Source: Promethearchaeota archaeon (GTDB taxonomy: Archaea; Asgardarchaeota; Lokiarchaeia; Sigyniarchaeales; SOKP01). Taken from it: 54,674 nt of DNA. This document shows positions 18,110 to 26,528 of this stretch, piece by piece. The number at the start of each line of letters is the position of its first letter. The first letter of the stretch is position 1. Both the position numbers and the translations under genes were made by a program. Location of the stretch: the NCBI GenBank assembly GCA_008080735.1, contig SHMW01000021.1, forward strand, positions 1 to 54,674, written 5' to 3'. Under the pieces are notes generated by a model, which worked only from the letters and a program-made list of their open reading frames with translations, did not search any database and had not been told where the DNA came from.

Positions 18110-18964
18110 CTAACCAGGTCTCTTTGATTTAATCCTTGTTTTAGGAATATTCTTAAATTTTTCAATTTTCTTTTCTAATTCCTCTTTTTTCTCATTTAAT
18201 CGTTCTCTATCTTTTTCTAATTTCTCTCGCTCTCGTTTTATGGTGCTCTTTTCATCTTCAATTCTCTGTTTTTCACTCTTCATTCTATCAACATCATTAG
18301 AAAGCTTTTGTCTTTTTTCTTGAATATCACTCGCAATTTTGTCCCTTTTTCTTTCTAATCCACCGACATCATTTTTTAGTCTTTCCTTTTTATTTTCCAA
18401 ATCATCTACATCTCTTTGAAGATAATTCTTCTTATTCTCAAGCTTGGAGATATGATCTTTTAATTTTCTGAGATTTTCCTCCTCCTTTCGCTTTTTCTTT
18501 TCTAAATCACGCTTTTCATCTTCAATGTCATCCCGAATGTCTAATAATTCTTTCTTTTTACGTTTTAGATCATCTATCTCGTCGTTTATTTGATTATCTT
18601 TCCTTCGTAAGTTGTCTTTCGCTTTTTTTAATTTTTGTTTTTCATCTTCGATTTTCCTTTTTTGATTTCTAATATCATCTTCAACTTCTTTGATTCTTTC
18701 CTTTGCCTTTTTCTTCTCTTTCAAAAGGTCTCGAATATCTTTTTCGATAGATTTCCTCTTATCTTCAAGGTCCTCTATTGTTGTATTGTATTTCTGTATT
18801 CTCTTAATCACTTTTTCCCATTTTTTTCGTTCTTTTTTCAATTTTTTTCGTTCTTTTTTTAGCTTTTTTAGAAGTTTTTTACTTGGTCTAGCATCTTGAT
18901 CCTCGAGAGGAGTTTTTTCTCGTATGGTATATTTCGAAGGTTTTTTTTCTCGCATACATATCAC
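18110..18964 (-). CDS. Long Lys/Glu-rich coiled-coil protein
   Basis: 284 residues, almost entirely charged heptads: KKLLKKLKKERKKLKKERKKW, then repeated blocks with DDIEDEKR, DVDDLENKKERL and DRMKSEKQRIEDEKS. No hydrophobic segment, no signal and no catalytic motif. It ends in a basic tail, KTRIKSKRPG. It is probably a structural rod. ATG 18964 has GAGTGA just upstream; the Met at residue 4 is equally possible. It lies between the RING gene and the UBL gene on the opposite strand. Low complexity means similarity searches would give little. Confidence 0.7.
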   Translation of the reverse strand: MICMREKKPSKYTIREKTPLEDQDARPSKKLLKKLKKERKKLKKERKKWEKVIKRIQKYNTTIEDLEDKRKSIEKDIRDLLKEKKKAKERIKEVEDDIRNQKRKIEDEKQKLKKAKDNLRRKDNQINDEIDDLKRKKKELLDIRDDIEDEKRDLEKKKRKEEENLRKLKDHISKLENKKNYLQRDVDDLENKKERLKNDVGGLERKRDKIASDIQEKRQKLSNDVDRMKSEKQRIEDEKSTIKREREKLEKDRERLNEKKEELEKKIEKFKNIPKTRIKSKRPG

Positions 18965-19129
18965 TCTAATATAATAAGACTAAACTCAATTAAATGTGTA
19001 TTTTTTAGTATAAAGGATAATGATAATTAATAGGATTGAGATCATTCATTTAAATAGGCAAATTACTATCTATTTATTATTCTAAATATTTAAAATCTAA
19101 TCTACTAAAAATAAAAGAGGTTAATAAAG

Positions 19130-19492
19130 ATGAGTTTTGATGAGTTTGATGATGAATTTGATGAAGAATTAGAAGAACCAACCGGTAAAACTCCATCTTC
19201 AGATATTAAATCCAAGACTCCGGTTATAAAAGGTCCAGGAGGAGGTAAGAAATTATCACTGTTTTTCACTTCTACAATTGGACCAGGAGAGAAGAAACAA
19301 AAATTAATTGTGGATGATGCGAATAATATAGGAGCGATTAAAGAAACAGTTGGAAATATTTTTGGATTAGACCCTACTGATTTTCACCTATCTTCCGGAG
19401 GAGTGACTATGGACGAGGCAAATCCTCTAAGTGAATACAATGTAGAGGATGGAGACGAAGTGCTTTTGATACCAGCGAGCACTGCTGGATAG
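19130..19492 (+). CDS. Ubiquitin-like modifier with C-terminal Ala-Gly
   Basis: 120 residues. Residues 1-40 are an acidic, probably disordered tail (FDDEFDEELEE, then GPGGGKK). Residues 41-117 form a beta-grasp pattern: strand KKLSLFF, strand KQKLIVDD, helix IGAIKETVGNIFGL, then LSSGG, a SEYNVEDGDE turn and the final strand VLLIP. It ends in STAG, so the last two residues are Ala-Gly rather than Gly-Gly, and no extension follows. Single-Gly ends occur in Atg12 and mature UFM1. A ribosome site, AGAGGT, lies upstream. The E1 gene follows after 97 bases on the same strand. It is the likely conjugated protein of this locus; whether it is joined to proteins or lipids, or carries sulfur, cannot be read. 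Confidence 0.85.
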   Translation: MSFDEFDDEFDEELEEPTGKTPSSDIKSKTPVIKGPGGGKKLSLFFTSTIGPGEKKQKLIVDDANNIGAIKETVGNIFGLDPTDFHLSSGGVTMDEANPLSEYNVEDGDEVLLIPASTAG

Positions 19493-19589
19493 GTTAAAAA
19501 GCGTTTATAGATCAAATATTAGTTAAACATCTATTTTTTTAAATTTTTATTATTATTAATATGAATCAAATACCCTTAAGTGAGATGAT

Positions 19590-20816
19590 GTGAAAGAAGA
19601 TTCAAATTTCTTTAGCGAAGAATTATCGGCAAATGAAAGAGATCTTTATGATAGGCAATTCAGATTAGAGGGGTGGTCTCAGCAGATTGTAAAAAATGCT
19701 ACAGTACTAATTGCGGGTATAGGAGGGCTGGGATGTGAAATTGCGAAGAATCTAGCCATGGTTGGAGTTGGACGGTTAGATTTGGTAGATATGGATATTA
19801 TTGAATATTCTAATTTGAATCGCCAAATATTATTTGTTGACGCTGAGATGGGAGAATCAAAGGCGATTGCCGCTGCCAAAAAGCTTAAAGATATAAATCC
19901 ATTTATCGAGATTAATGGATATAATACATCCCTAGAGCGTTTAGACCCAATTTTATATAAACAGGCGGATGTAATTGTAGGGGGCCTTGACTCGATGAAT
20001 GCTCGGTTAAATCTGAATGCTCAAGCAATTCGATTTGATAAGCCTTTCATTGATGGCGGTGTATCTGGATACCATGGGCATATATATACCATTTTTCCCT
20101 ACGAAAATGCCTGCTATGAATGTAATCCATTACCAACCTCAGAAATTGATGATATGGCAGCCTGTACTGTAGTGGGTATTCCGAGAAAAAGGATTCATTG
20201 TGTTTTTAAAGCAAATATGAGTTTTGAGGAAGAACATGAAAGAGGTCCAAATGTAAAAAATATTAAAGAGATTTCTTATATACAAGAGAAAGCTAATGAA
20301 TTAGCTGAGAAACATAATTTCCTTCCTTTATTTAATAAATCAGAAATCATCAAGATATTAGACCAACATGACCCTGGGATTATTACGATTAATGCGATTA
20401 TTTCCTCACTTCAATCCCATGAAGTTATAAAAGTCCTTCATTGGCTCAAGAATAACACAGCATTAGGAGAACCCGTAAAAAACTATGTGGTGTTTAATGC
20501 TATGACGATGAAGTTTTATCGTATTCAAAAACAGAGAAATTCCAATTGTATTCAATGCGGAAATAATGTGAGAAGGGAAGAAATAACAATAAACCCCACT
20601 GATGAATGTGAAAAAATAATAGATAAATTAAAACAGAAAGGATACCGTTTAGATCCCGATATGGAACCCATTTTAACCTTATTAGATTTTGACGATATTA
20701 AAATTGTTGATCTTGATGAAAGTAGTGAAGAAAATAAATTAAGAGATTTCGAACTCATAACTGCTGCTGGATTTCATAAGGGAGAAGTTTACGTAACTCT
20801 CCGAATTAAGGATTAA
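19590..20816 (+). CDS. E1-like activating enzyme with UFD-like domain
   Basis: 408 residues. It adenylates the modifier's C-terminus with ATP and takes it as a thioester. The adenylation domain has ATP motif GIGGLG at 43-48, D-M-D at 67-69 and SNLNRQ at 74-79. Zinc pairs are C175/C178 and C320/C323. The catalytic Cys is C192 in CTVVGIPRKRIHC, like the CTIASMPRLPEHC block of eukaryotic UBA3. Residues about 332-408 look like a ubiquitin-fold domain that recruits E2. This goes beyond the simpler MoeB/ThiF enzymes and points to a true E1. It starts with GTG at 19590; two ATGs just before it are out of frame. E2 follows after 186 bases. Confidence 0.92.
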   Translation: MKEDSNFFSEELSANERDLYDRQFRLEGWSQQIVKNATVLIAGIGGLGCEIAKNLAMVGVGRLDLVDMDIIEYSNLNRQILFVDAEMGESKAIAAAKKLKDINPFIEINGYNTSLERLDPILYKQADVIVGGLDSMNARLNLNAQAIRFDKPFIDGGVSGYHGHIYTIFPYENACYECNPLPTSEIDDMAACTVVGIPRKRIHCVFKANMSFEEEHERGPNVKNIKEISYIQEKANELAEKHNFLPLFNKSEIIKILDQHDPGIITINAIISSLQSHEVIKVLHWLKNNTALGEPVKNYVVFNAMTMKFYRIQKQRNSNCIQCGNNVRREEITINPTDECEKIIDKLKQKGYRLDPDMEPILTLLDFDDIKIVDLDESSEENKLRDFELITAAGFHKGEVYVTLRIKD

Positions 20817-21002
20817 AATTTTCTAAAAAACAATCTAACAATTAGACTTAAAAAAATCTAAGAAGTATATTATCCAAATTAAAAAATACATAAAATTCCG
20901 ATATGTTTTAAAGAATATCTCAATTTATAAAATAAACAATAAATTTTTAAACCCAATAAATCATTACATTTACAAAAATTAATCTAAGAGGGATTAAGAA
21001 AA

Positions 21003-21530
21003 TTGTCATCAAGGAGTAGAAGAGTTAGCCAAGATTTTGCATTGCTAAAAAAGATGAGAAAGAATGGTGATATTATTCAATTAAAACCATGGGACAAGAA
21101 AAAAAAGAGTATTGATCACCTGAAAATCACTATTCCAGGACCTAACGGGACAGCATATGACGGAGGATATTTCCGTTTGGAAGTAAAATTTCCTAATAAT
21201 TATCCAAAAGTTCCTCCATTCGTACGTATGCATACACCTATCTGGCATCCAAATTTTTGGCCGAAGCCCCACGAATATAAAGGTCAGCGGAATATCTGTT
21301 TAGCATTAATCGATCCAAACTATGTTGGTAAGAAGGGCGGATGGAGCCCATCAAAAACTATTAAAACGGTAATTCAAGCAATCAAGGCGATGCTAAACAC
21401 AAGAGGAAAATATGTCAATCCTACCGATGTTTTCAACAAGAAAGCAGCTATTGAAATGATGGAAAAGCCAAAAAAATTTGAAAAAAAAGTTCGATACCTT
21501 GTTAAAAAATATGCAAATGAAAAATGGTAG
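21003..21530 (+). CDS. E2 conjugating enzyme (UBC fold)
   Basis: 175 residues. Takes the activated modifier from E1 on Cys99 and passes it to a target. The UBC features are in order: YFRLEVKFPNNYPKVPPFVR strands, HPN at 82-84, the catalytic Cys in NICLALI (C99), WSPSKTI after it, and the helical C-terminus. The HPN Asn that stabilises the intermediate is kept. The insert WPKPHEYKGQR between HPN and the Cys is longer than usual, perhaps a specificity loop. It starts with TTG at 21003, with GAGGGAT upstream; the next in-frame Met (residue 18) would cut off part of the first helix. The JAMM gene follows 9 bases after the stop, so they are one operon. Confidence 0.92.
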   Translation: MSSRSRRVSQDFALLKKMRKNGDIIQLKPWDKKKKSIDHLKITIPGPNGTAYDGGYFRLEVKFPNNYPKVPPFVRMHTPIWHPNFWPKPHEYKGQRNICLALIDPNYVGKKGGWSPSKTIKTVIQAIKAMLNTRGKYVNPTDVFNKKAAIEMMEKPKKFEKKVRYLVKKYANEKW

Positions 21531-21539
21531 GTAAATGGG

Positions 21540-22334
21540 ATGGAAAATGAAAATAACAGTCAGAAGGAATCTCTTAAGAATAATTTAAAAAGAGAGATTA
21601 AAGAGACGTTAAAATCAGAAATTATAAACGAGATTGTCTCAGAGCTAAAGGCAGAGGAAAGTACCCTAAAAAAAGAGTTAATAGAAATTTTAAATCAGAA
21701 GATCAACTCCGAAAATATTGAGCAATTCGCGCGAGAAGAGAAACAAAAAAAAAGACTTAAATCGGGAAAAGAGCCCGAGTGTTATATTAGTGTGAAAGCC
21801 ATATTGAAGATTAGCAGCCACGCATTAAAATATGCTAATGAAAATATACCTAAAGAAGAATGGGTAGAGGTAATAGGATTATTAGCGGGTAAAATAAACA
21901 AGAAAAATCAAAAACTATATATCGAAGACGCATATCCCATGGGACACGGTAATGCAGTATTTGCAGAAATTAAGGAATACAAAAACTTTGTAAAAGCATT
22001 CAAGGATATTAAGAGAAATGGTCTTTTTATCTGCGGATGGTATCATTCTCATCCCTCATACGGGGCATTTATGAGTGCAGAGGATTTGGGAACTCAAGCA
22101 CGATATCAAAAATTATGGGATAAATCAGTTGCGCTCGTAATCGATCCTTATCAAATCGATGGAAGCTCTTATGGGTTCAAAATATTCCGCTCTAATTTAC
22201 AGACCCAGAAGTGGTATTCTATTCCTTTTGAGATAACTGAGTCTTTGGGAGTTGGTGCCCTGCCAGAATTGATGGAATTCATTAGGCCTATTATTGATGG
22301 CCAAGCATTATTCTTGGAATATGATGAAGAATAG
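21540..22334 (+). CDS. JAMM/MPN+ metalloprotease, Rpn11-like deconjugase
   Basis: 264 residues. It probably removes the modifier from targets by cutting the isopeptide bond, as proteasomal Rpn11 does. The catalytic set is complete: E110 in EEWVEVIGLLAG, then H169 and H171 in GWYHSHPSYG, S179 and D182 in MSAED. The first ~75 residues are a Lys/Glu helix that is absent from simple archaeal JAMM proteins and may bind E2 or the membrane partner. Since the UBL already ends in a free Gly, its role is more likely recycling than maturation. It lies 9 bases after E2 and 26 bases before the membrane RING-like gene. Confidence 0.93.
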   Translation: MENENNSQKESLKNNLKREIKETLKSEIINEIVSELKAEESTLKKELIEILNQKINSENIEQFAREEKQKKRLKSGKEPECYISVKAILKISSHALKYANENIPKEEWVEVIGLLAGKINKKNQKLYIEDAYPMGHGNAVFAEIKEYKNFVKAFKDIKRNGLFICGWYHSHPSYGAFMSAEDLGTQARYQKLWDKSVALVIDPYQIDGSSYGFKIFRSNLQTQKWYSIPFEITESLGVGALPELMEFIRPIIDGQALFLEYDEE

Positions 22335-22360
22335 TCCTAAAACGTATTAAGTCCAGGTGA

Positions 22361-23485
22361 ATGTTTATTAAAAAAAGATATATTATTCCACCTTCTATTA
22401 GTTTGATATTTGCTCTAATACACGGAATATTTATTGAACCTTCTCTAAATATATTTCTCTCATGGACTTTAGTGGGCCTATGGGTTGATTATGTTATTAA
22501 ATTTTTTGAAAAGATTAAGAACTATAGAGAATTTAATTCTCCTCATAATACTTCTTTTTTTGTAATTAGTGTGATTTTCATAGGACTGTTTTATCTTTAT
22601 TCGGGTTATTATACCCGTCTGTTTAATGAACTTTTAATTGATTTGGATCTGGTCTATGTATTGCTAACTCCTTGGATAACTATTTTTTCCTTTCCCTTCT
22701 TACTCTATGGAATATATTCTCTTTTTGCGTGTATTAGGAAGTATGAGGTAGTATATATCTATAAAGAGCGGTCTGTGAATGCGCGCAAGTTTTCTATTGG
22801 TTTCTCGATATTTATCCTCATTCAAAATATGGTCTTCCTAATTCTAATCTTGGAAGAAGAGCCCATTCTAACATTTAAACCAATTTTCCAATATCCCGAT
22901 TTGATTTTCTTAATTATTACAATTTTTTTGGTAATCCTTCCCATATACGGGGTTTTGAAAAAAGAACCGAGTATTTCAGATATAACACCTGAAGCCATTG
23001 CGAGTAGAAGAGATCAAGTGAGAAGCATTGAATCCGCAGCGTCAAGAAGTTCACAATCTAGACCCTCTCGTCCAACTCAGAGACATATCGAACCAAGAAG
23101 CAACACTACTTCACAAAGGACTAAAAGAAAACCACAAACTAAAAAGAAAACAAAAAGTAAACGGAAGCTGTCAAAAGATGAAATTATCAAGAGAATAAGA
23201 AGTATGAAGCCTAAAGCGGGTATACTTAATCTTGAGGATTTTAAATGCATTTTTTGTTTCAATCTGCCACATTATCCCCAAGATAAAGGAAGGGGTATTG
23301 TTCTCTGTCCGAATTGTAAACATCCCGCTCATGCAGATGAATTTAGAGATTGGCAAAGACATTCTAATCTATGTTCTCGTTGTGATGCGGAAATTCCTTA
23401 CTCCTTTCGAACAAATCCCAAAATTATCCATGTAAAGTCCTATGTAAAAGTAATCGAATATTTTAAGAAAAAGGAAAATCTATAA
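22361..23485 (+). CDS. Multi-pass membrane protein with C-terminal RING-like domain
   Basis: 374 residues. Residues 1-210 contain about five hydrophobic spans (for example near 8-30, 65-85, 95-120, 145-165 and 185-205). A Ser/Arg/Lys-rich linker follows at about 225-275. The C-terminal zinc domain (296-341) reads CIFC, 16 residues, CPNC, 4 residues, H, 2 residues, Glu, 10 residues, CSRC. This matches the RING at 15690-17753 in all later spacings and in the Trp four residues after ligand six, but ligand six is Glu instead of Cys. It is the third gene of the E2-JAMM operon, with 26 bases spacing. A membrane-bound E3 is the best guess; it might also be a metal-poor adaptor. Confidence 0.7.
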   Translation: MFIKKRYIIPPSISLIFALIHGIFIEPSLNIFLSWTLVGLWVDYVIKFFEKIKNYREFNSPHNTSFFVISVIFIGLFYLYSGYYTRLFNELLIDLDLVYVLLTPWITIFSFPFLLYGIYSLFACIRKYEVVYIYKERSVNARKFSIGFSIFILIQNMVFLILILEEEPILTFKPIFQYPDLIFLIITIFLVILPIYGVLKKEPSISDITPEAIASRRDQVRSIESAASRSSQSRPSRPTQRHIEPRSNTTSQRTKRKPQTKKKTKSKRKLSKDEIIKRIRSMKPKAGILNLEDFKCIFCFNLPHYPQDKGRGIVLCPNCKHPAHADEFRDWQRHSNLCSRCDAEIPYSFRTNPKIIHVKSYVKVIEYFKKKENL

Positions 23486-23539
23486 ATCGCACAAGATAAG
23501 ATTAAAACCCTAATTATAACCCACCCATTTTTCTAGCTA

Positions 23540-24217
23540 TTAGAATATATAAAATAAATTAAACTCTGGAAAGAATACTATTTTTAGGGCTAAATAACTT
23601 CCAAAAAAAATCATAAATGCACCGCAGAATAGTAATACTCCACGATATATTTTTGGGTTTAAAGCCTTCCCTCCAAGATACACGAAAATTGAGACTGGCC
23701 AAAACCAAATCAAGTCGCCCATTTCATGCCCTAAAAAAAATAGTAATAAACCTATTGGCTCTTGAAAACTGATTTCTAAACTAACCATTAAACCTAAACC
23801 AATGCCAGCCCACCAGAGAGTCCAAAAAGGATTGGATAAACTCACGATTATTCCTCCTAAAAAGCTATTTCCCGTAAAACCTTTGATGTCTTCTTCTTTT
23901 ATTTCTGCAAGATTAATATCTATGGGTCTATTATAGATATCCTTTATAACTACAGCGCCGAAAAATATAAGTAAAATCCCTCCAACAATGCCAATTATAG
24001 TATATACGATAATATTCTGAAGAAAAAAGGACGCTCCGAGTAATAGAGCGACTATTAGGCCAAACTCCAAAGTGGCATGCCCTAACGTTATAAATAATCC
24101 CGCCAAGTATCCTCGCTCTCCCTTTAGAGATCGATAAATAGTAAACGTCAGAACTGGTCCAGGAGATAAGGCACCAGTTAGTGCTACAAGAAAAGAGACA
24201 AAAAAGATATTAATCAT
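23540..24217 (-). CDS. LysE/RhtB-family amino-acid exporter
   Basis: 225 residues with about six membrane spans. The N-terminal signature GALSPGPVLTFTIYRSLKG is typical of LysE/RhtB exporters (GPxxxxV), and SLSNPFWTLWWAGIG is the second conserved block (NPK/NPF). Such proteins export amino acids by ion exchange. It lies 30 bases downstream of proA on the same strand, so a link to proline or glutamate overflow is possible. The substrate is inferred only from context. Confidence 0.85.
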   Translation of the reverse strand: MINIFFVSFLVALTGALSPGPVLTFTIYRSLKGERGYLAGLFITLGHATLEFGLIVALLLGASFFLQNIIVYTIIGIVGGILLIFFGAVVIKDIYNRPIDINLAEIKEEDIKGFTGNSFLGGIIVSLSNPFWTLWWAGIGLGLMVSLEISFQEPIGLLLFFLGHEMGDLIWFWPVSIFVYLGGKALNPKIYRGVLLFCGAFMIFFGSYLALKIVFFPEFNLFYIF

Positions 24218-24247
24218 GATAAAAATAATGAACTCTAAAATTTGAAA

Positions 24248-25504
24248 TTATTCTCTAATCTGGCCGCTTCCATAAATTATGTATTTCGTGGATGTAAGTT
24301 GGTTAACCCCCATAGGACCACGAGCATGCAGCTTCTGAGTAGAGATACCTATCTCTGCTCCAAGTCCGAATACACCCCCATCGGTTAATCTTGTTGCCGC
24401 ATTAACATATACTGCCGCCGCGTCAACTCGATAAAGAAACTCTCGCGCATCTTGATAATTTTTCGTGATAATGGACTCTGTATGTTTTGAATCATATCTG
24501 GTAATTATTTCGATTGCCTCATCAATGTTTTTAACGACTCTTATGCTAATTTTAAGTGATAAGTATTCTGCTCCCCAATCTACCTCCGTGGCAGGTATTA
24601 TATCGGGCACTAATTCTTGGGTTTTTTGATCTCCTCTAACTTCTACACCGTTTTCTCTCAATGATTTGACGATCCGGGGAATATATTCATCCTTAATACT
24701 CTCATGGATGAGTAATTTATCCAAGGCATTACATACCGCAGGATAAGAGCACTTCGAATTAATGATAATTTTATCAGCCATATCGAAATTCGCATCATAA
24801 TTTACAAATATACTTACGATACCTATCCCCGTTTCAATTGTGGGCACCAAGGAATTTTGGACCACTTTTTGAATTAAAGTTTCACCCCCGCGCGGAATAA
24901 TCACATCTATATATTCCTTTAATTTAAGCATCGCGTCCACATACGCTCTATTCGTCTCCCTAATCACTTGTATACAATTTTTAGGTAATCCTGCTGAGAC
25001 TGCGGCATTATGAAGGATATCCGCAATAGCAATATTGGAATTAATAGCTTCGCTCCCTCCTCGTAAAATTATTGCATTACCCGATTTTATACATAATCCT
25101 GCAGCATCAGCAGTTACATTAGGTCGGGACTCATAGATGATTCCAACTACTCCTAAAGGAACTCGAATTTTCCCGATATCCATACCATTTGGTCTTCTCC
25201 ACATAGATATGATTTCATTGATCGGATCGGGAAATGCAGCCACCTCTCTCAGTCCCTCTGCGATTTTATGAATTTTATCTTTATTTAAAACCAATCTATC
25301 AATTTTGGATTGTTCCAAATTATTTTTTTCAGCGTTTTCAAGATCTAATAAATTCGCTTTGATAATGGAATCTGTGTGTTTCTCGAGATCGTCTGCCATT
25401 CGATTTAGAGCATTATCCTTCATCGTGGTCGATGAATTTTTTAATTCGAACGCCGCGTTCTTTGCATTTTCCCCAATTTCTTTCATTTGATTCTCTATAG
25501 ACAT
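24248..25504 (-). CDS. proA: Gamma-glutamyl phosphate reductase
   Basis: 418 residues from the ATG at 25504. NADPH-dependent reduction of glutamyl-5-phosphate to glutamate semialdehyde, the second step of proline synthesis. Features: GVVGIIYESRPNVTADAAGL, NAIILRGGSEAINSN, the active Cys in CSYPAVCNALDKLLIH, and the end block FGLGAEIGISTQKLHARGPMG. The 418-residue size is that of the family. An upstream ATG at 25666 would add 54 residues of unrelated sequence, so 25504 is chosen. The proB gene is on the same strand but separated by two short plus-strand genes. Confidence 0.96.
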   Translation of the reverse strand: MSIENQMKEIGENAKNAAFELKNSSTTMKDNALNRMADDLEKHTDSIIKANLLDLENAEKNNLEQSKIDRLVLNKDKIHKIAEGLREVAAFPDPINEIISMWRRPNGMDIGKIRVPLGVVGIIYESRPNVTADAAGLCIKSGNAIILRGGSEAINSNIAIADILHNAAVSAGLPKNCIQVIRETNRAYVDAMLKLKEYIDVIIPRGGETLIQKVVQNSLVPTIETGIGIVSIFVNYDANFDMADKIIINSKCSYPAVCNALDKLLIHESIKDEYIPRIVKSLRENGVEVRGDQKTQELVPDIIPATEVDWGAEYLSLKISIRVVKNIDEAIEIITRYDSKHTESIITKNYQDAREFLYRVDAAAVYVNAATRLTDGGVFGLGAEIGISTQKLHARGPMGVNQLTSTKYIIYGSGQIRE

Positions 25505-25819
25505 AATACTCACATAATTTTTGATTGCTCTATAAAAGGTTAAACAACCACAAATTAAGTAATTTTCTGTTTCGAATAATATGAATTTTTTGTAGCCTAT
25601 AGTATGAAAGAGGTATAAAGAATGAAGAAGATGAACTAGATTTAAGATGATATTTATATCTTTCAATTTTACTGAGTTTTCATTGAATTAGATTAGCATT
25701 AAGACTAATATCATCTGAACCTTATAGATTTTAACCTCATTTTTTAAAAAATCTTAAGGATTATGGTAGTTTAAGTATTATCGAAAACCATAACAAATTT
25801 GAAAATTGGGTTAAGAAAA
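25505..25819. other. Divergent intergenic region of proA and the STAS-like pair
   Basis: Holds the proA promoter: CTTTTATAGA (minus strand, about 25538-25529) lies some 30 bases before the proA ATG, so the message would be nearly leaderless. The right end carries the start region of the disrupted STAS-like gene. Nothing else is seen. Confidence 0.4.
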
Positions 25820-26191
25820 ATGCCATTTGATCTGACTTTTAACGAGGATAATGATAGGCTTTATTATGATATCAATTGATATATTTCGAATGAGGAAGTA
25901 GAGGATATTATGGTAGCAATGGATGATTTTCTCAGTGAACGTGATACAAGATTTACCGCAGTCATCGACATGAAAGATTTTCGAGTTTCGGAAGACGTTG
26001 AAGAAGCCGCTAAATCAATTCAGCAAGTTATTAAATCGGGAAAATTATTGGCTGATGCATTTAAAGTTTCTCAATCTTCGATTGGTAAAATGCAGTTTGA
26101 ACAAATTGAAAAAGATGCTGAATCAAAAACTTTAAGAAACGTATTCAATAACCAAGATGATGCGGAACAATGGTTAGATTCCATTGCCTAA
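25820..26191 (+). pseudogene. STAS/SpoIIAA-like protein interrupted by an in-frame TGA
   Basis: Reading from ATG 25820 gives MPFDLTFNEDNDRLYYDIN, then TGA at 25877-25879 (codon 20), then an open frame to 26191. Both parts match the intact paralogue at 26529-26900 residue for residue in position, and both reading regions are exactly 372 bases. The TGA stands where the paralogue has Gly (VDGFV), consistent with a GGA-to-TGA change. The conserved core is FTAVIDMKDFRVSEDVEEA. Unless the TGA is read through or a sequencing error, this copy makes only a 19-residue peptide or a shorter protein from the ATG at 25910. The TGA site does not look like a redox site, so selenocysteine is unlikely. Confidence 0.75.
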
Positions 26192-26516
26192 TCTCTTAAT
26201 ATTAGATAAATCTTTTATCCTCCATAATGTTTCTTTTTTTCTAATTATTTGTTTCCTTTTTCATATTTGTAAAATAAGTAAAATATAAGACGTTAATAGT
26301 TATCTAGCCTAATAAACGGCTTCAAGATACACCTTCTGCGAATTATACAATTATGTATCTCTAAGTTATACACATAAGTCGATTTATTTTAATCTATGCG
26401 TTTTCTGAAAATTCTATGATATTATAACATATATATTTTGAATCGGAATAGTTAAAAAAAACTGCTTTTATTATTAGATTAAATAATTTAACACACACAC
26501 CAATAAAAAGACCAGA
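26192..26516. other. Gap between the two STAS-like copies, 325 bases
   Basis: Very AT-rich. Nothing coding. It should contain the promoter of the intact copy; the nearest TATA-like run is around 26450-26485. No hairpin that would act as a selenocysteine insertion element was recognised here. Confidence 0.45.
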
Positions 26517-26528
26517 GTGAAGAAGAAG

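Noticed and set aside
25877..25879. TGA as a selenocysteine codon
   Set aside because: The paralogue has Gly here, not Cys, and no insertion element was recognised.
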